Positions 1 to 13,040 of a DNA stretch of 64,000 nt are shown one piece after another. The stretch comes from Atherix ibis (lineage: Eukaryota > Arthropoda > Insecta > Diptera > Athericidae): the NCBI GenBank assembly GCA_958298945.1, contig OY282609.1, positions 31,221,212 through 31,285,211 on the forward strand, read 5' to 3'. The notes under the pieces are model-generated. The model saw nothing but the letters and a program-made list of their open reading frames with translations, was not told where the DNA came from and made no database searches. The translations under genes and the position numbers were made by a program. Every line of letters starts with the position of its first letter. The first letter of the stretch is position 1.

Positions 1-1735
1 TATAATGTTGGTTTTCACCATGATTTTATGTAATTTACATAATTGGAAACAGTTAAAAATAAAAGTAAATACAGGAAACATTTGTTTTCTTTGAACACGA
101 ATACATATCGGAATACAACTTTCCGTTTTTTATTTTATACTCGTATAAATATAAATAAAATAAATGCAGATAAGTATTATTAACCTAAGATACATAATAA
201 ATTATATCCGTTTTACGTCACAAATGACCTACATACGCGTTTGAGGAGAGAAAAATGATGAATAACAGTTTTATGCTTTATTTGATTACTGATTGCTCAT
301 CCTTTCCAGTATTTATAAACTTTCTCGGATATTTTCCTACTTTCATATTCGCAAGCAATTAAAAAGAATGCCTTAACCCAAAATATTATTGATGGTATAT
401 AATAAAAAATGTGAAATTTTCAAAGTTCAAAGTGATTTTAATTATGATTTTTTATCAAAAACTTTTTACGCATAATAATTTGGTTTTTTTTCCCCTTCAA
501 CTACAATATTTTAGTATCGCTGACATTAGGCAACCTTCAAATTTTGATATTTACATTAGTTCAGTTTTTGTTTTACATTTACCTTTTTTTTTATGATAAT
601 ATATTAACAAATATTGCTATTACCTATCCAGAAATTATGCCAAATGTCATGACAACATCGACCATATTGCATTTTTTTGTTGTTGTATTTTATTTACGAC
701 ACGACACATTAAGGGTGGTTGCTTATAAGCAGCAACCCAGTAAAAAGTTCTTATCAATATGATTATGAAAAGGAAAAGGAAATGTAATCTATAAAAATGT
801 GAAAGGGAATAAACTAACTCATTTCGAGAAGAAATTACCACAAAATTGTCATAAAACCAAGGACAAAATACACAAACTACGCAGTCGGTTTTTGCCCAAT
901 GAATAACAACCAAACTGAAAGAAATCGAAATAAAAAAGGAAAAAAGGAGAAAGTTTTTATTGGATTGAGGAAAAAATTAAGGGAAATTTCCTTAACAGCA
1001 AAAACAAGCATTTAGTACCTCTTTCGATTCTTACGCAAGTGAAATGTCCTTTAAAAGGACATAGTTTGAGTTTGTCTGTCTTGTTTATATTCCACGTAGT
1101 TGTTAGTTTTTTCTTCTGTTTTTAGTTTTGTTTTGTTTTTATTGAAAAGAAAATAGGCCGACGGTATTGCTTATTATAGGTAAATACAATAAGAACTTCA
1201 TAGTTCGTGATACGTAATCATTCACTATTGGATGAAAACATTTCCTATTAGAGATAGGAAAGATGACTCACAGAAAATATTTTTACGCGAATAGTTTTTC
1301 TTTCTAAAACTCAAAACGGAAAAGAATATTTTTTTTTTCGTATACAATATATTTTTGGAAGCTCTTTAGGTCAATTGTAACTTTGCATGCCATCCAATTA
1401 TACTTCAATGAATTGTTTTTTTTTTAGAAGTAAGTAATTTAATAATACCTAAAAGAATGCACTTAATTTCCTGTTCCGGCTAGATAAGCATTTCGGGAAG
1501 AATAGTAAAGAAAATCAATTAATTGCAACAGATATTTAATTAAAAATACTATTTTTCCAATAAAATATTTACAACTTAGAGTTACTCTATTATCTCATTT
1601 TTTTGTCAGAATTCCAGTAGCAGGTTTATCCTTATTGTAACTGATTAATCCCGAATTAACCTCATTTATAGAATATCGAAATATGTCTCTGCCAACACCT
1701 TTAAATAAAAAATAATATCATCATCCCCCATTTCC
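1..1735. other. AT-rich non-coding sequence
   Basis: Both strands show only short open frames with AT-driven codon use and homopolymer runs. No protein family, RNA gene or repeat unit was recognised. Confidence 0.5.
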
Positions 1736-2260
1736 TTATTTCCAACTGGAAGATAATCCTCCTACACCTGGACTGTATACCGTGGTTAGGAGCGAAGTTA
1801 AGGTTGTCTATGCCAATTAACAGTTATAATGAAGGATTCATCTAGCTACAGGACATTGTTCCTGGAACTGACCGAGTGTCATTCAGTTCTAATATGCATG
1901 GACGCAGCTGTTGATGAACTGTACAGTGGCGTTTTACCATCGAAAAATTCCCCTCTTCATGGTGAGCTATGAGAATTAGAACGTCAGTTGAGAATACGAT
2001 CAACCTCCCATCTTAGTCTGTCGGCCCTTAAAGTTTTTCGCTGATCGTCAATTGATCCGGTGCCCAATGAGATTCGACGCAATCTGTTAAACAATAGAAA
2101 CGTCATATTGGTATCCTGGAGTATGAGTGGAGTGATAGTTCGGTGGGATTTAGCACCCTTAGCAATCCAAACAGATTGGACCAACGGTGGAAGATTTTTG
2201 AAAAGCCAGTCTAGTCTGAAACCATTCCATAATTCTGGGCAATTAAATTCTTAAGAATCC
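1736..2260. other. GC-richer patch, unclassified (possible old retroelement debris)
   Basis: Base composition rises clearly above the flanks, and open frames occur on both strands (1984-2184 minus, 2060-2254 plus). Neither translation matches a family I can name. The composition suggests formerly coding, inserted DNA, but that is inference. From 2261 to 2869 the sequence returns to AT-rich DNA with a short C-run near 2398-2410. Confidence 0.25.
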
Positions 2261-2869
2261 GGATTTCCTCTTTGGCAACCCACCTCGTCCTTCATATCAT
2301 TTCTGTGCCGTTCAATTCAGCATTCTTCATATTTTAAATGAACCTCACTTAAGCCAGAATTTCTTTTCGAATAGACAGAAATATAATAGAGACTAACCCC
2401 CCCTCCCCCCTCATCTATTGTGGATCTCCTAAACCCAAACTTTCTTTTTTCAAGTCCTCGTTTTAATCTTTCCTCACATTTAAATATGCCCAACAAAATT
2501 TACCAATTTCTTACTCTTTCCTCTAATAAACTATAAGAAACTTAACATACCAACAAACCCGATAAGTTTTTATTCATTATTTCGTGGAATCAAAGTAATT
2601 TTTGACTTGAAATCTTGCATCAAATAAATTGCACATTTAGAAAATAATTTAGACTAAAAAATATCTATTTTTCAAGTCTTTGAATTTTTTTTGGAAATAA
2701 AGTTGCGACAACAGTACACATTTTAAAGAGGCTTTTTTTAAATCCCTTAATAATTCTTGAGGCAGTCTGAACTTTGTAAACTCCACAACAAAACTTTATT
2801 GTTAAATCATGAAACCAAATACGTTTAGGAACCACCAAATACGGGTGATTTTTTTGCTGTTTGGTTTTT

Positions 2870-3790
2870 CGTGTTTTTATTTTTGACAGATCACGACGCA
2901 TGACACGTGACGTATGTCAAACTTATACCCAAACAACGTTTACAAATTATTGAATTTTAATATTAGAAATCGTGGTCTGTGAAAAATGTGTTTTACGCCC
3001 TTCAACGTCATCATAATCGACCTATTGAGCAAGCATAGTGACAAAATTTCGCAGCAATTTTACGATATTTGACTTCAAATCATCCACCCGTGTGCGTATA
3101 GTGCGTACAGATGAAAATATTGCTGGCGTAGCGTCCAGTGTTGGTGAGGACCGTGATTTGTCCATCCATCGCCTCTTACAGCAATTGGGATTGTGTTGCT
3201 CGACTGAAGCCGAATGATCTGCCAAAGCGTCGAATTTTCAGTGAGTGGGGCCTTAGAAGAACTTGAAAAAGATTCGTTTTTTTAACAAAAAATTGCGCTC
3301 AGTGACGAAGCACATTTCTGGTTGGTCGGGTATGTGATTGTTTGGTGCTGTTATCGGTCCGTATTTCTTTAAAGGTGACGCTGGACATTACAATGCTTTC
3401 GAACTTTTTTTTGCCCTAAATGCAAGAACTGCATCTGTTCGGCATGTGGTTTCAACAAGACAGCGCTACATGCCACACAGCACGTGAAACAATGGACATA
3501 TTCAGAGATGAGTTCGGTAAGAAAATTTCACGTTTTGGATCGGTGAGTTGACCCCCAAGATCGTGCGATTTGACGCCTGTAGACTACTTTCTATAGGGCT
3601 ACGCGTAAAGTCACTCGTCTATGCCGATATACCAGCGTCACTTGCAGCCTTAAAAGACAACATTACACGTGTTATTAGCGATATACCAGCCAAGATGTGG
3701 TTCAAAATTGGACCTCTTGCATGAATCACTTAAAACTTAGTTGTGGCCAACATTTACATAAAATAATCTTTAAAAAGTAAATGGCAATCA
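2870..3790 (+). mobile_element. degraded mariner-like element, D,D41D-type transposase pseudogene
   Basis: Plus-strand frames, broken by stops and shifts, give the parts of an IS630-Tc1-mariner transposase in order. Near 3100-3200 is a helix-turn-helix stretch (VRTDENIAGVASSVGEDR, then IHRLLQQLG). Near 3300 is the first catalytic block, SDEAHFWL. Near 3448 comes WFQQDSATCHTA, then PPRSCDLTPVDYFL near 3555 and the KDNITRVISDIPAK tail near 3650. The W-P-P-R-S-C-D-L-T-P block and the second-to-third aspartate spacing suggest the D,D41D (rosa-like) group rather than classical D,D34D mariner; this assignment is inferred. No terminal inverted repeats were recognised. It is inactive. Confidence 0.75.
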
Positions 3791-5610
3791 TTGATTTATC
3801 GATTTTAATAAACTTTTGCAATTTTTCTGTAGTTTTTTGAAAATTTGAAAATTAAGCACTTAAAAACTCACCTACGAAGGAGCAATGGCTCCAAAACAAG
3901 ATGTCAAGCGTTTGAAATGTTAAATCAGACAATAATTACTAGGCATAAAAATGAGAAATTTTCTCTTTATTATTATTGCATATTGTCAAATATTTTTATT
4001 AGCAGTACTTAAATTACATTAAACAAACGAACGAAAGATTAAAATTATAAATTGAAAATAAAAAGTTCTTAATAACTGAATATAAATAGAGATATTTTCT
4101 CTTAGATTGGTGATTTGAAGTTGGAATTGAATTTATAGACAGTAAATACGTTTTATGATTAGAAAACTATATCTTAATAGTTTCTTTAATAAATATTTAT
4201 TTTTATAATAAAGCACATTTCTTGATAATAATAATTTCAAAAGGAATTTACGTGAATACGTTTCGACTTAATTTCCATTTTCTTATTTATTCTATAATTC
4301 GACATTTTGTATTATGTAATTTTTTGTATACACACCGCACTAACGGATGTACTCGTTATACTCATTCCTTAAAAAATTCATGGCCAAGAAGTAACTAGCA
4401 AAGCTTAATTCTTAACGGAGCCGAAACGATAGTCACTTATTATAGCCAGAAGTGGGAGAAGAGAAACAAATGGAAATATACACGTATGAGCGGAAAAAGC
4501 TTTTTGCCTTCTAAACGTACGCATTTAAGGAAAATCCAAAGTCATTTGAATAAAATCCGCACAAATACGTTGACATTCCTGTTCGGAATTTTACGAATAC
4601 TATCAACCAAAAAGCAGATAACCTAAAATTATTCATGTGCGTTTTAGGAGTTTTCATTAAAAGTAGTAAAATTAATGAAAAGAAATAACAAATATTTTTT
4701 TTATGTTTTCATTTTATTCAATCTTATTTGTCGGCATCGATGATGTGTTGCGTCATCACCGGCGATTGGTCATCGATTAATAATCTAACCTAAAAATATG
4801 CGCAACTCTCGACAAAAAATGTACTGCAAAGCCCCCAGCCATATGAAAGAGACAAAAAGGGTTAGCGTTGATGAGGATAAGCATGAAAGAAGAAATTATT
4901 GATTTGCTTTTTAATCCATTCCGTTTTGATGAATATAATATTTAACAGAAACTTTTATTTAATATGATTTTATACTGATTCTGAGTCAATGTTTTTAATT
5001 AAAAAAAAAGAAGAAAAATTACCTTTGGTGGTGGTAGTACTGAATTTTAATTATACATCGATGGATATTTTGATAACTTGATTAAAATACATATTTAAGA
5101 AAAATAAACTGTTGGACAAATAGCATAATTATCGTAAATTACCGTTTATGCGATGAACATGAATTGCGGTCATGGTCATATAAAAGGGTTTATTTGCGGT
5201 TAGTGCAACTAGATGGGGTTGATTAGCGGTCACTGACTAAAATCCAGCAATTTTGAATCGTTGAGCCAATTTACAATAAAGAAAGCCCATTGGGAATACA
5301 AAAATTTGGATAGTTAAATTTTGATGAGCATTTTATGGATTTTGTAATACAATTGGGAATAGATTTGATTTAATAAAAATGCAAAAAAAAATGAAAATTT
5401 TTAATTATTTATGCAATTTAAAATTTCATATTTCTATTTCTGTATATGCAACTATAAATTTTATTATAAACAAGCAGATTTATAAACAGGAACTAAACAC
5501 CCATCATCAGTTTGTCTCTAAACAACAAATTTCGAATGACTCGAGGCTATTGCCTCCTTAGTCACCGATGAGTGTTCCGAGGAGGGTAACATAAGAAAAT
5601 TCTCTTAAGA
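3791..5610. other. AT-rich non-coding sequence
   Basis: No recognisable gene or element. A short GC-richer patch near 4735-4790 contains repeated ATCGAT and GATGATG motifs, without clear meaning. Confidence 0.45.
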
Positions 5611-5799
5611 GTGGATTATGATGACAGGATGAACGAAAGTGAAATTTTTGGTAACGGAAAATGCACAGGTCCTGAGCAAAGGGAACATTTACGTTGGTAT
5701 AAACAAATAAGGGGTTATCATAAATGTGACGGAGGAGCTTGGATTGTAAGGCCAGAGGAATTCGAACGCTTCGTTAAATCGCAAAATTCAATTCCATAA
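5611..5799 (+). CDS. unrecognised 62-codon open frame
   Basis: I do not recognise this product. The frame runs from an ATG at 5617 or 5629 (or a nearby upstream start) to TAA at 5797-5799, and its GC content and codon variety exceed the surrounding AT-rich DNA. The protein is hydrophilic and rich in Glu, Arg and aromatics. Its C-terminal half (IRGYHKCDGGAWIVRPEEFE) loosely recalls the wing of excisionase/MerR-type DNA-binding domains, where a GG-W-I/R block is followed by an acidic helix. That resemblance is weak pattern matching. It could instead be an exon or a transposon fragment. No partner genes flank it. Confidence 0.2.
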   Translation: MDYDDRMNESEIFGNGKCTGPEQREHLRWYKQIRGYHKCDGGAWIVRPEEFERFVKSQNSIP

Positions 5800-6589
5800 G
5801 AAGTTGTATGTAACGTCTGTTACCTTCAACTCTTTTTAGTCTAGTATAAATGTGGGTTCCATGCTAAAATCTCTTGTCTTAGTGAAGTCTTAAGTTGCCA
5901 TTAAGATATAAAGGATTATACAATGATAGTATCAGAATCAGATGGGATGTTACGGGTATGAATATTATGTAAAGTGGGACCAAGGATGCTGCCTTGTGGG
6001 ACTCTTGCAAAAATGGGATATATTTCTGACGATTCTGAGCTAACTGATACTTGGAAATTATGCTGGGAGAGATTTGAATGAATAATAATGTAGTATGTTA
6101 AAGAAAGAAAGCTCTTGATTTTCCAGAGGAATCAGAAAAATCAACTATCAAAAACTTCAGGGATGTCTCTTTTTCCTCTCAAGAGAACAATGCAATATAA
6201 ACAATTAGTGATCAGGAATAATTATTTATCTAGGAATGGATAGAGCCGTTTAAAAGAGTTTTTCAAAAATTTCACCAACAATTGTAAATTCCTTGTTCCT
6301 AAAGGTTCTATAGAAAGAAGGAGAATTTCGCGGTTTAGGATTCATAAAAAAGTTTAATGACTGAAAAGTTCCATTATAAGGGAAAAGTTCCATTGTGCGC
6401 AGGATACCATTGAAAATGTATATAATGAGGACTAAAGTTTTACTGGGTAAACTTGCTTCAGGATAGGAGATGTTATTAGCTTTTTTATTGGCACGCCATA
6501 AAATAGCAGACTTAAGTTGAAATTGGAGTATTTTTAAAGATATTCTAAAATTAACGTGAATTTCCACTTAAGGATTAAATATTATATTG
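5800..6589. other. non-coding, possible retroelement scrap
   Basis: Nothing is firmly identified. The stretch 5975-6070 is GC-richer and can be read on the plus strand as GPRMLPCGTLAKMGYIS, with no family that I can name. The rest is AT-rich. Confidence 0.3.
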
Positions 6590-7600
6590 ACTAGTAATCA
6601 CCGAAGTTCTAAACTGATCTTTTCCTTCAAGTAACCCCATACGAAGAAATTGGGAGTATTCAAATCAGGAGATCATAGGATCCCCATGTTCTGTAGGTCT
6701 AATTGATCCAATTCGGACAGAAGAACGTTTTTCAACATGTCCCAATAGTGGTCACCAATAACTATTATAGTATTGCCACCAGGTATCCTCAAAGAAATAT
6801 GGCCCAATGGTGTCGGCGGCCCAAATGCCGTACCATACAGTTACTCTACGAGGGTGTAGTGGTGTTTGGTGTATCAGTTGAGGGTTTTCAATGCCCCAAT
6901 AGCAACTATTCTATTTATTAACAAAGCCAGCCGATTCGAAGTGTGCTTCGTCGCTCATAATGATTTTTTGCCAAAAATGTAAAACTCGAGCACTACAGTC
7001 TCGCCGCCACTCATGGTAATTTGCCTTCTGTCAATTGAATTTAATACAAGGAAAAACGCACATCTTTTTTGAGAATTTTTAACAAACACTCTGGAGATAT
7101 TCCCAATTCTTGTGCATGGCGTCGATACCCAGACATCCAGCCACACTTGCCCTCACACTGTCAATCTTTTCAGATGTACGTTAGCTTAGTTGTCTCCCAG
7201 TCTTCGCAGTGTATGCATATTTTAAAAATTATCTATTACATGCTGAATGGTTGACTTGCTCGGCATATGATTAAAACACCAAAAAAGTCACGTAATTTTC
7301 TCCGCCTATTCATAATTCAACAATTATTGAAATAAAATGTTTTAATAATTTTAACACGTTAAATGCTCCATAATAAATTATTATCGACCACTCCCTACAA
7401 CTGTCAAATGCCAACAGACAAATGTCATTCAAATCAAAATGGCGGCCAAACAAAATCGACCTGAAATGCCACGAACTTTTTCGACTAACCAACTCTTACA
7501 TACTTTTGGACAATGTATAAAATATTCTTCAAAATCAGAGAATATTTCGAAGATGATTTTGCTAATTTGATTGAGATAGTAACTGTTAGTAAGAAAAAAA
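6590..7600 (-). mobile_element. degraded mariner-like D,D41D-type element
   Basis: Read on the minus strand, it gives SDEAHFESAGFVNK (near 6960-6920), then a block equivalent to VTVWYGIWAADTIGPYFFED (near 6850-6780), with stops and frameshifts between. The 5' part (7300-7490) shares long near-identical stretches with the copy at 28085-29330, including the phrase around 7440-7490 starting at GGCGGCCAAACAAAATCGACC. The two therefore belong to one subfamily. The terminal part present at 29265-29320 is missing here, so this copy is 5'-truncated near 7600. It is inactive. Confidence 0.75.
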
Positions 7601-9700
7601 ATTCTGTGAAACTATAAATGTGCTAAACGAAGAACCAAGCTACAAGTTTGTCTATTTAATATTCAGTCAAGTATAGAAGTTTATTCATCAAACAAGTGTA
7701 ATGGCAAATAGTTAATGTTATATAAGCTATCATAATTTAAGATTTTATAGACATATTAGGATGGATTTGCTGAGTAAGCACATAAACTATAAATATAAAA
7801 TATATTATTTTAATAAAAGTTGTTGAAAAACTTTGTAAAGACCTATCAGAGTATCTATCATTAATGAGGTGTCCACAGTTTTACGTATTTGAGATTATTG
7901 AGTTTATGGGGTTTATTACAGATATGCGTGTAATTATCTAGAAATGAGAACAACTGTACCCAAACCCCCACTCCACCACTACAAAACAATAGTCTACAAG
8001 CCAACTTATAACCACAAAATACCAAAATTCACTCTACCTTTTTTTTTATAAATAATTCTTATTGCGATCTTTAATATAAATTTCTTATTACCTTTTCTTT
8101 GAGCTTAATGTACAATATATAAAATAAACAAGAATCTGTATACGCATTTAAAATTTATCTGATGGCTGCCCCAAGTTCACATCAAGTAAAATTTAACTAA
8201 AATGACAAAAATTTATTTCTTTGAACTTTCACGCTATTTGGAAATATTTTTATAATATCATGATTTACGCCAAAATGCCGACTTTTGAAAATAGTAATTT
8301 GTCAATTTATTTTCTCTTTCTTATTATTATGCCTATTATATTAATAACCAGACGACAACTGTGGATATTATTTTTCGTAACATGCAATCTTTTATTTAAC
8401 GTAAATAGTCGTTTAGATAAAGTTCGCTTATATTGTATACATTTCGATAAAAAAAACAGCATTTCATCTTTTTGTATGTAAAAAGAAACTTTATATAATT
8501 TCAACAAAAAAATATTGCATATATTTTTATAGTCTGGAGATAGGAAGGAGTTTAATATATTATTAAGTTGTTGGTGAGAACTTTTCTTGTCTACCAATTT
8601 AGATAAATTTTTTGAGATCAATAAAATATTTTATTATTTAAAACTGTGATTAACGATTTAGTAAAATAAAAATTTAATTAAGAAGAAATTTTTTTCTTAA
8701 TCTTATAACGATAGCCATTTTTAATGGACCTGTTTTCGATTAGCTTACACATATTAAAAACTATAGATTGATCGATAGAAAAAGGACCTTTTTTAAGTTT
8801 TTTTTTTAAATAGAATCTATTGTGTTTATATATAGTCTCACTTTCTATAAAGATAGTTTATATAAAAAATATTTTATTGTTTTTACAGTGTAAGCAGAAA
8901 TTTGTTATTTGCTTTTTGTCCCTAGTAAGAACGATCTAATTTTTATTATACCAAATACAAATTGTTCATATCTAGATTACCTAGAAAGAACAAGTATTAG
9001 AAATCCCAATTGAGAACGATGACAGATTTATATTAAACTAATCCATCAATCGATATCAGATCGAACGTATACGAAATCTAAGAAATATCTGAAAATTTTA
9101 CATACGTATCTGAACGATTTGATCTAAAATATGAAAGGGATTTTCAATCTAGATGAAACTAAAGGGTAAATGTTTGTTAATAAACATTAAAATGATATCG
9201 TAAAATATGTGTAGTGTAGACATATTCACATATTGTTTTGTAAAAAAAAATAATAATGGAACACAATGGAAAAGAGAATTAAAGTTAAGCTTATGAAGGT
9301 TTTATCTTCGGCAATAACAGCAATAAGTTTTTGGTTCCCTTTTGGATACTGTCTCCATCTTTTAGAATACAAATTCGAATAGTAATTTTTTTTCTTTTAT
9401 TATTTGTTTAAAAAATAGCTAAACGAAAAGCTTCCATCTCTCATTTATGATGAGTTGTCTTATTTTTCTTCTTGTATGTAATAAGAAATTTAAAAGCTCA
9501 CCAAAAAAAAAAGCTTAACCAAATAAAAACCAAAAAAACATATTTGAAAAATAGCACCTAATCGAATAATTTTTATAGAAACTTTCTTATCTGTCCTTTT
9601 ATTTGATATAATTTATGTTGAGTTATTGAATTTTTTTTTTTATATTTTTCATATTTTTCAAGGAATAAACAACATTAATATTTTTCAAGGTATAAACAAC
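7601..9700. other. AT-rich non-coding sequence
   Basis: No gene or element recognised. Three direct repeats containing CAAGGTATAAACAACAT-like sequence lie at 9656-9724, just before the truncated fold-back mariner. Confidence 0.45.
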
Positions 9701-9739
9701 ATTTTTTCAAGGTATAAACAACATATACCTTGAAAAAAT
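9701..9739. repeat. 15-bp perfect inverted repeat abutting a truncated mariner
   Basis: The arms 9701-9715 (ATTTTTTCAAGGTAT) and 9725-9739 are perfect reverse complements around a 9-nt loop. The right arm ends exactly where mariner sequence begins at about 9740, so this palindrome marks the breakpoint that removed the element's left terminal repeat. Confidence 0.7.
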
Positions 9740-10440
9740 GTTGGCTCGTCTTCGATTTTTGTCCATTTTCGACCAAAAACAGCATCGCATTAACATTGCT
9801 AAGGAGCTATTGGACTCTGTCCGCGATGATGCAAATTTGCTCCAGAGGGTCATAACTGGTGATGAATCATGGGTTTATGGTTATGAGGTGGAAACCAAAG
9901 CTCAATCATTCCAATAGAAGCTGCCGCAGGAGCCAAGACCGAAAAAAGCGAATGTGAAGGTTTTGCTTACAGTTTTCTTCGATTGTGGGGGCGTGGTTTA
10001 TCATGAGTTCTTGCCACAGGGTTGAACGGTCAATAAGGAATACTACCTGCAAGTAATGCGCAAGTTGCCCGAAGCAATCTGCCAGAAACGCTCGGATTTG
10101 TGGAAGAAAAAAATTGTCTTTTGCACCATGATAACGCCACTGCTCACGCATCGTTGCTTGTGCGCGAATTTTTGCCAAAAGCATCCCACTAATAATGCTG
10201 CAGTCACCGTATTCCCCAGATCTGGCCCCCTGTGACTTTTTCTTATTCCCGAAACAGAAGACGAGCCAAAACACGTGCAAGCAAAGCAGCTGTCAAAAAT
10301 TAACTGAACATTCAAAATGGCCGAACTTGTCGGCATAAGTGAGAGACATAAGTACCAACATAACGCCATGAAAAATCGAAAATCGAATATACGTCACCCG
10401 CGGATATTCAAAATTTGCGATACTTTTTGAACAGACCTCG
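9740..10440 (+). mobile_element. fold-back mariner, copy 1 (left end lost)
   Basis: Plus-strand broken frames give the D,D34D mariner blocks [17 protein letters not shown] and EYYLQVM, with HHDNA/SPDLAPCDFF equivalents disrupted by indels. After the equivalent of the CDFFLFPK block (near 10250) the sequence jumps to the reverse complement of the family's own 5' end and finishes with GAACAGACCTCG followed by TA at 10441-10442. The left terminal arm is absent. This copy lacks the roughly 21-nt spacer seen at the same junction in the other fold-back copies, so it has an additional deletion. It is inactive. Confidence 0.85.
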
Positions 10441-10442
10441 TA

Positions 10443-13040
10443 TTCGGAATAAACTTTTTTTTACAAAATATTCTGCATTTTCAAATTTTGTTTGTATTTT
10501 ATTTTATTTTTCTTTAGTTTCAACAACTCTTTCGACTTTGACTTTTGTGTACGAATTGAGTATTCTTTAAAGGTTGTACGCAATATAAAATTGAAATTGT
10601 AAACCCATAATTTTACAATAGAAACAAACGTTTTAGAGCATAAACTTATTAGTCGACATATAATAAAAACTAACAAAATTTTTTTTACTGCAATTTGAAA
10701 TACAATAAAAAATTACGAACATGAAAATTTCTATAATGAAGAATATATAAATTAGGATAGATCGCATTTGTTTCTGAAGCTATCGGTCATCACGATATTC
10801 ATGAAATGTTGTCAGAAAAATTCCCACTTTATATTTGTAGGTGAAAAATTTTAGGAATTTTCTAATTTCATTTCAAATAAAAGTACAATTTTCTTTTAAT
10901 TTATAATATTTAAAAGTATTAGTAAAATAAAATCCTTTTTGGTATATCCATCAAATACGCAGTAACACACATCTACATATTAGGTCACATTGTATAACCA
11001 TCACACACATCTGCATTACATTTAATTTTCATTTTATTTATTAATCGTTATGGAAAATTTTTCTCATAAATTATTTATTTTCTGCCCTCATGTGCTATAA
11101 ACTTTTTCCATAAACCAATTTAATTTTTAAATAAAAAATTGCGCATGACAACCTACCAAATACATACGAGCATATATTAACATAAATTTAACTATGTATA
11201 CGCATCTGTATATCTGATGACCGTATTTTCTTTCTTTTCACATTTGTACAAAAGATAAAATAACATAAAGAAAAAAGAATGATGCAAGAAAAAAAGAATT
11301 AAAAGAAAATGCATTTTTATGTAGAACATATTCAAAAACATAATGAAAAGTCGTTTGTATTTTCGCTTAGAAATTATATATAAGTCCATATAGAGGGCGT
11401 TGTAGTAGCGAAATGGGGTTGAAGCGGCTTCCATGATAATTTAGCTGTTAAAAAAAAAACTAAAAAATCGTCGGAATTTTCTTTTTTTCTTTTTTTTTTT
11501 TGAAGTAAAAATTATTATGAAATAAAATATTCCTAGTACTTGTATGATTATTGGGTCTAGGAAAGAGGAGGGGAGGGGGAAGGGTGTGTTAAAGTGAAAA
11601 ATTCAAATGAAAATTGTGAATTTTTCAACTCTTAACGCTACTACACCACACTTGGGGCACATACGCTTCAATTATGTAAGCAGCAAAGAGTTTACATTCT
11701 CTTCTTCTGTATATGAACATTGCACGTACATGTGTTAGTATGTACTCCTTCGTAAGCTCATAAAGCTCATAGTATCATCTAGAAAATAAAACATTTGTTC
11801 ATTCACATTGTCGAGTAATAGAATTGCCATCGTTCTACTTTTTCGAAATATTTTTCTTATTTGCAATGACCATTTTTTTTTTTTGTTTGTTGCAAACTTA
11901 TCTTTAGCATTTGAAAAGGAAAATAACAAAAACAAACAAATATTCTTTTCGAGAAAGAAAGAAAAAAAAACTGCCTATGAAGATATAAGCTTTAGTTTGG
12001 CTTCAGTTTAGAATGCTTGAAGGCAGGCGCATGTAAATTGTTGGTACGATAATTTTTTTGTAAAATCAACTTTTCATACTAGAGCGTGGTTGTATGTTCT
12101 ATGAGACGAATAGAATTTCCTGTCGAAATTTGATGATTTTTCTGCATGCAAATTTGCATTTGCAATTTAAAAGTTTCTACAGCAAAAACTCTTACTACTT
12201 GCCCTGATAATATGTTATAATAACGAACATGAAAATTTGTTCTAAATTTTCAATATCGTTCAAAATAAAAAAAACAATGCTCGGTAAGAAATTTTTAAAA
12301 GTAAGGATGTGTCGATAAAGACGTGCCATTTGCATGACCGATAAATTCACCACAACCTAATTAATGTGCGGCCTTTCAAGTTGCTCTCCATTAACAGGAT
12401 TGATTGCGAAAATTTATGCAAATACCTTTTCAGATATTTGACCTACTTTTCGTGTGAGTAAAACGTGCTATCAACACAATTACCTTTTAAATAGATTTTG
12501 CATATTTACAATACCTACAAGAGGGAAATTTACCATTTTAACCAAACTTTATACAGAATGATAATAAATAAAATGGCCAAACTTAGTTAGACACCTATTA
12601 TTAAAGTTATATTGCTGCTTGCTATTCATTTATTTAATGATAGTTAATTTATAAATTTAATTGATAGAAAATTTTTCTGGCATTGATCAATTCGTTACTG
12701 AAAATCCGAAAGCGTTTGTATATAAATTAGACAGTTTTCCTGAAATTCGTGGTGGATAATATAAATAGTTCTAAATAGTTTTGGTAAAATAAATTTACTA
12801 CAAATTAAAGAAATTATACCCTAAGCAATGGTCTCAAATTATATTTAAAAAAAAAATTATTGGTCAAAAAAAATTTATTTAACATTTAAGGTTTTTCAAA
12901 ATCTCCTCAATTTGACTGAGCAAAATTTAGCAGGTGAAATCTTATGCGCCTTCGCTAAAATAAAAAAAAAAGAGAGTCTTTGCTAAAATACAATATAAAA
13001 AAAGGATTGAGTCTTAGCTAGAGAGAGATCTGATTAAAAA
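10443..13040. other. AT-rich non-coding sequence
   Basis: No gene, RNA or mobile element recognised. There are poly-A/T tracts and one G-rich run near 11565-11585. Confidence 0.45.

Noticed and set aside
5975..6070. Reading GPRMLPCGTLAKMGYIS as part of a retroelement polymerase
   Set aside because: It cannot be aligned with confidence to any named RT block, so it is left unclassified.
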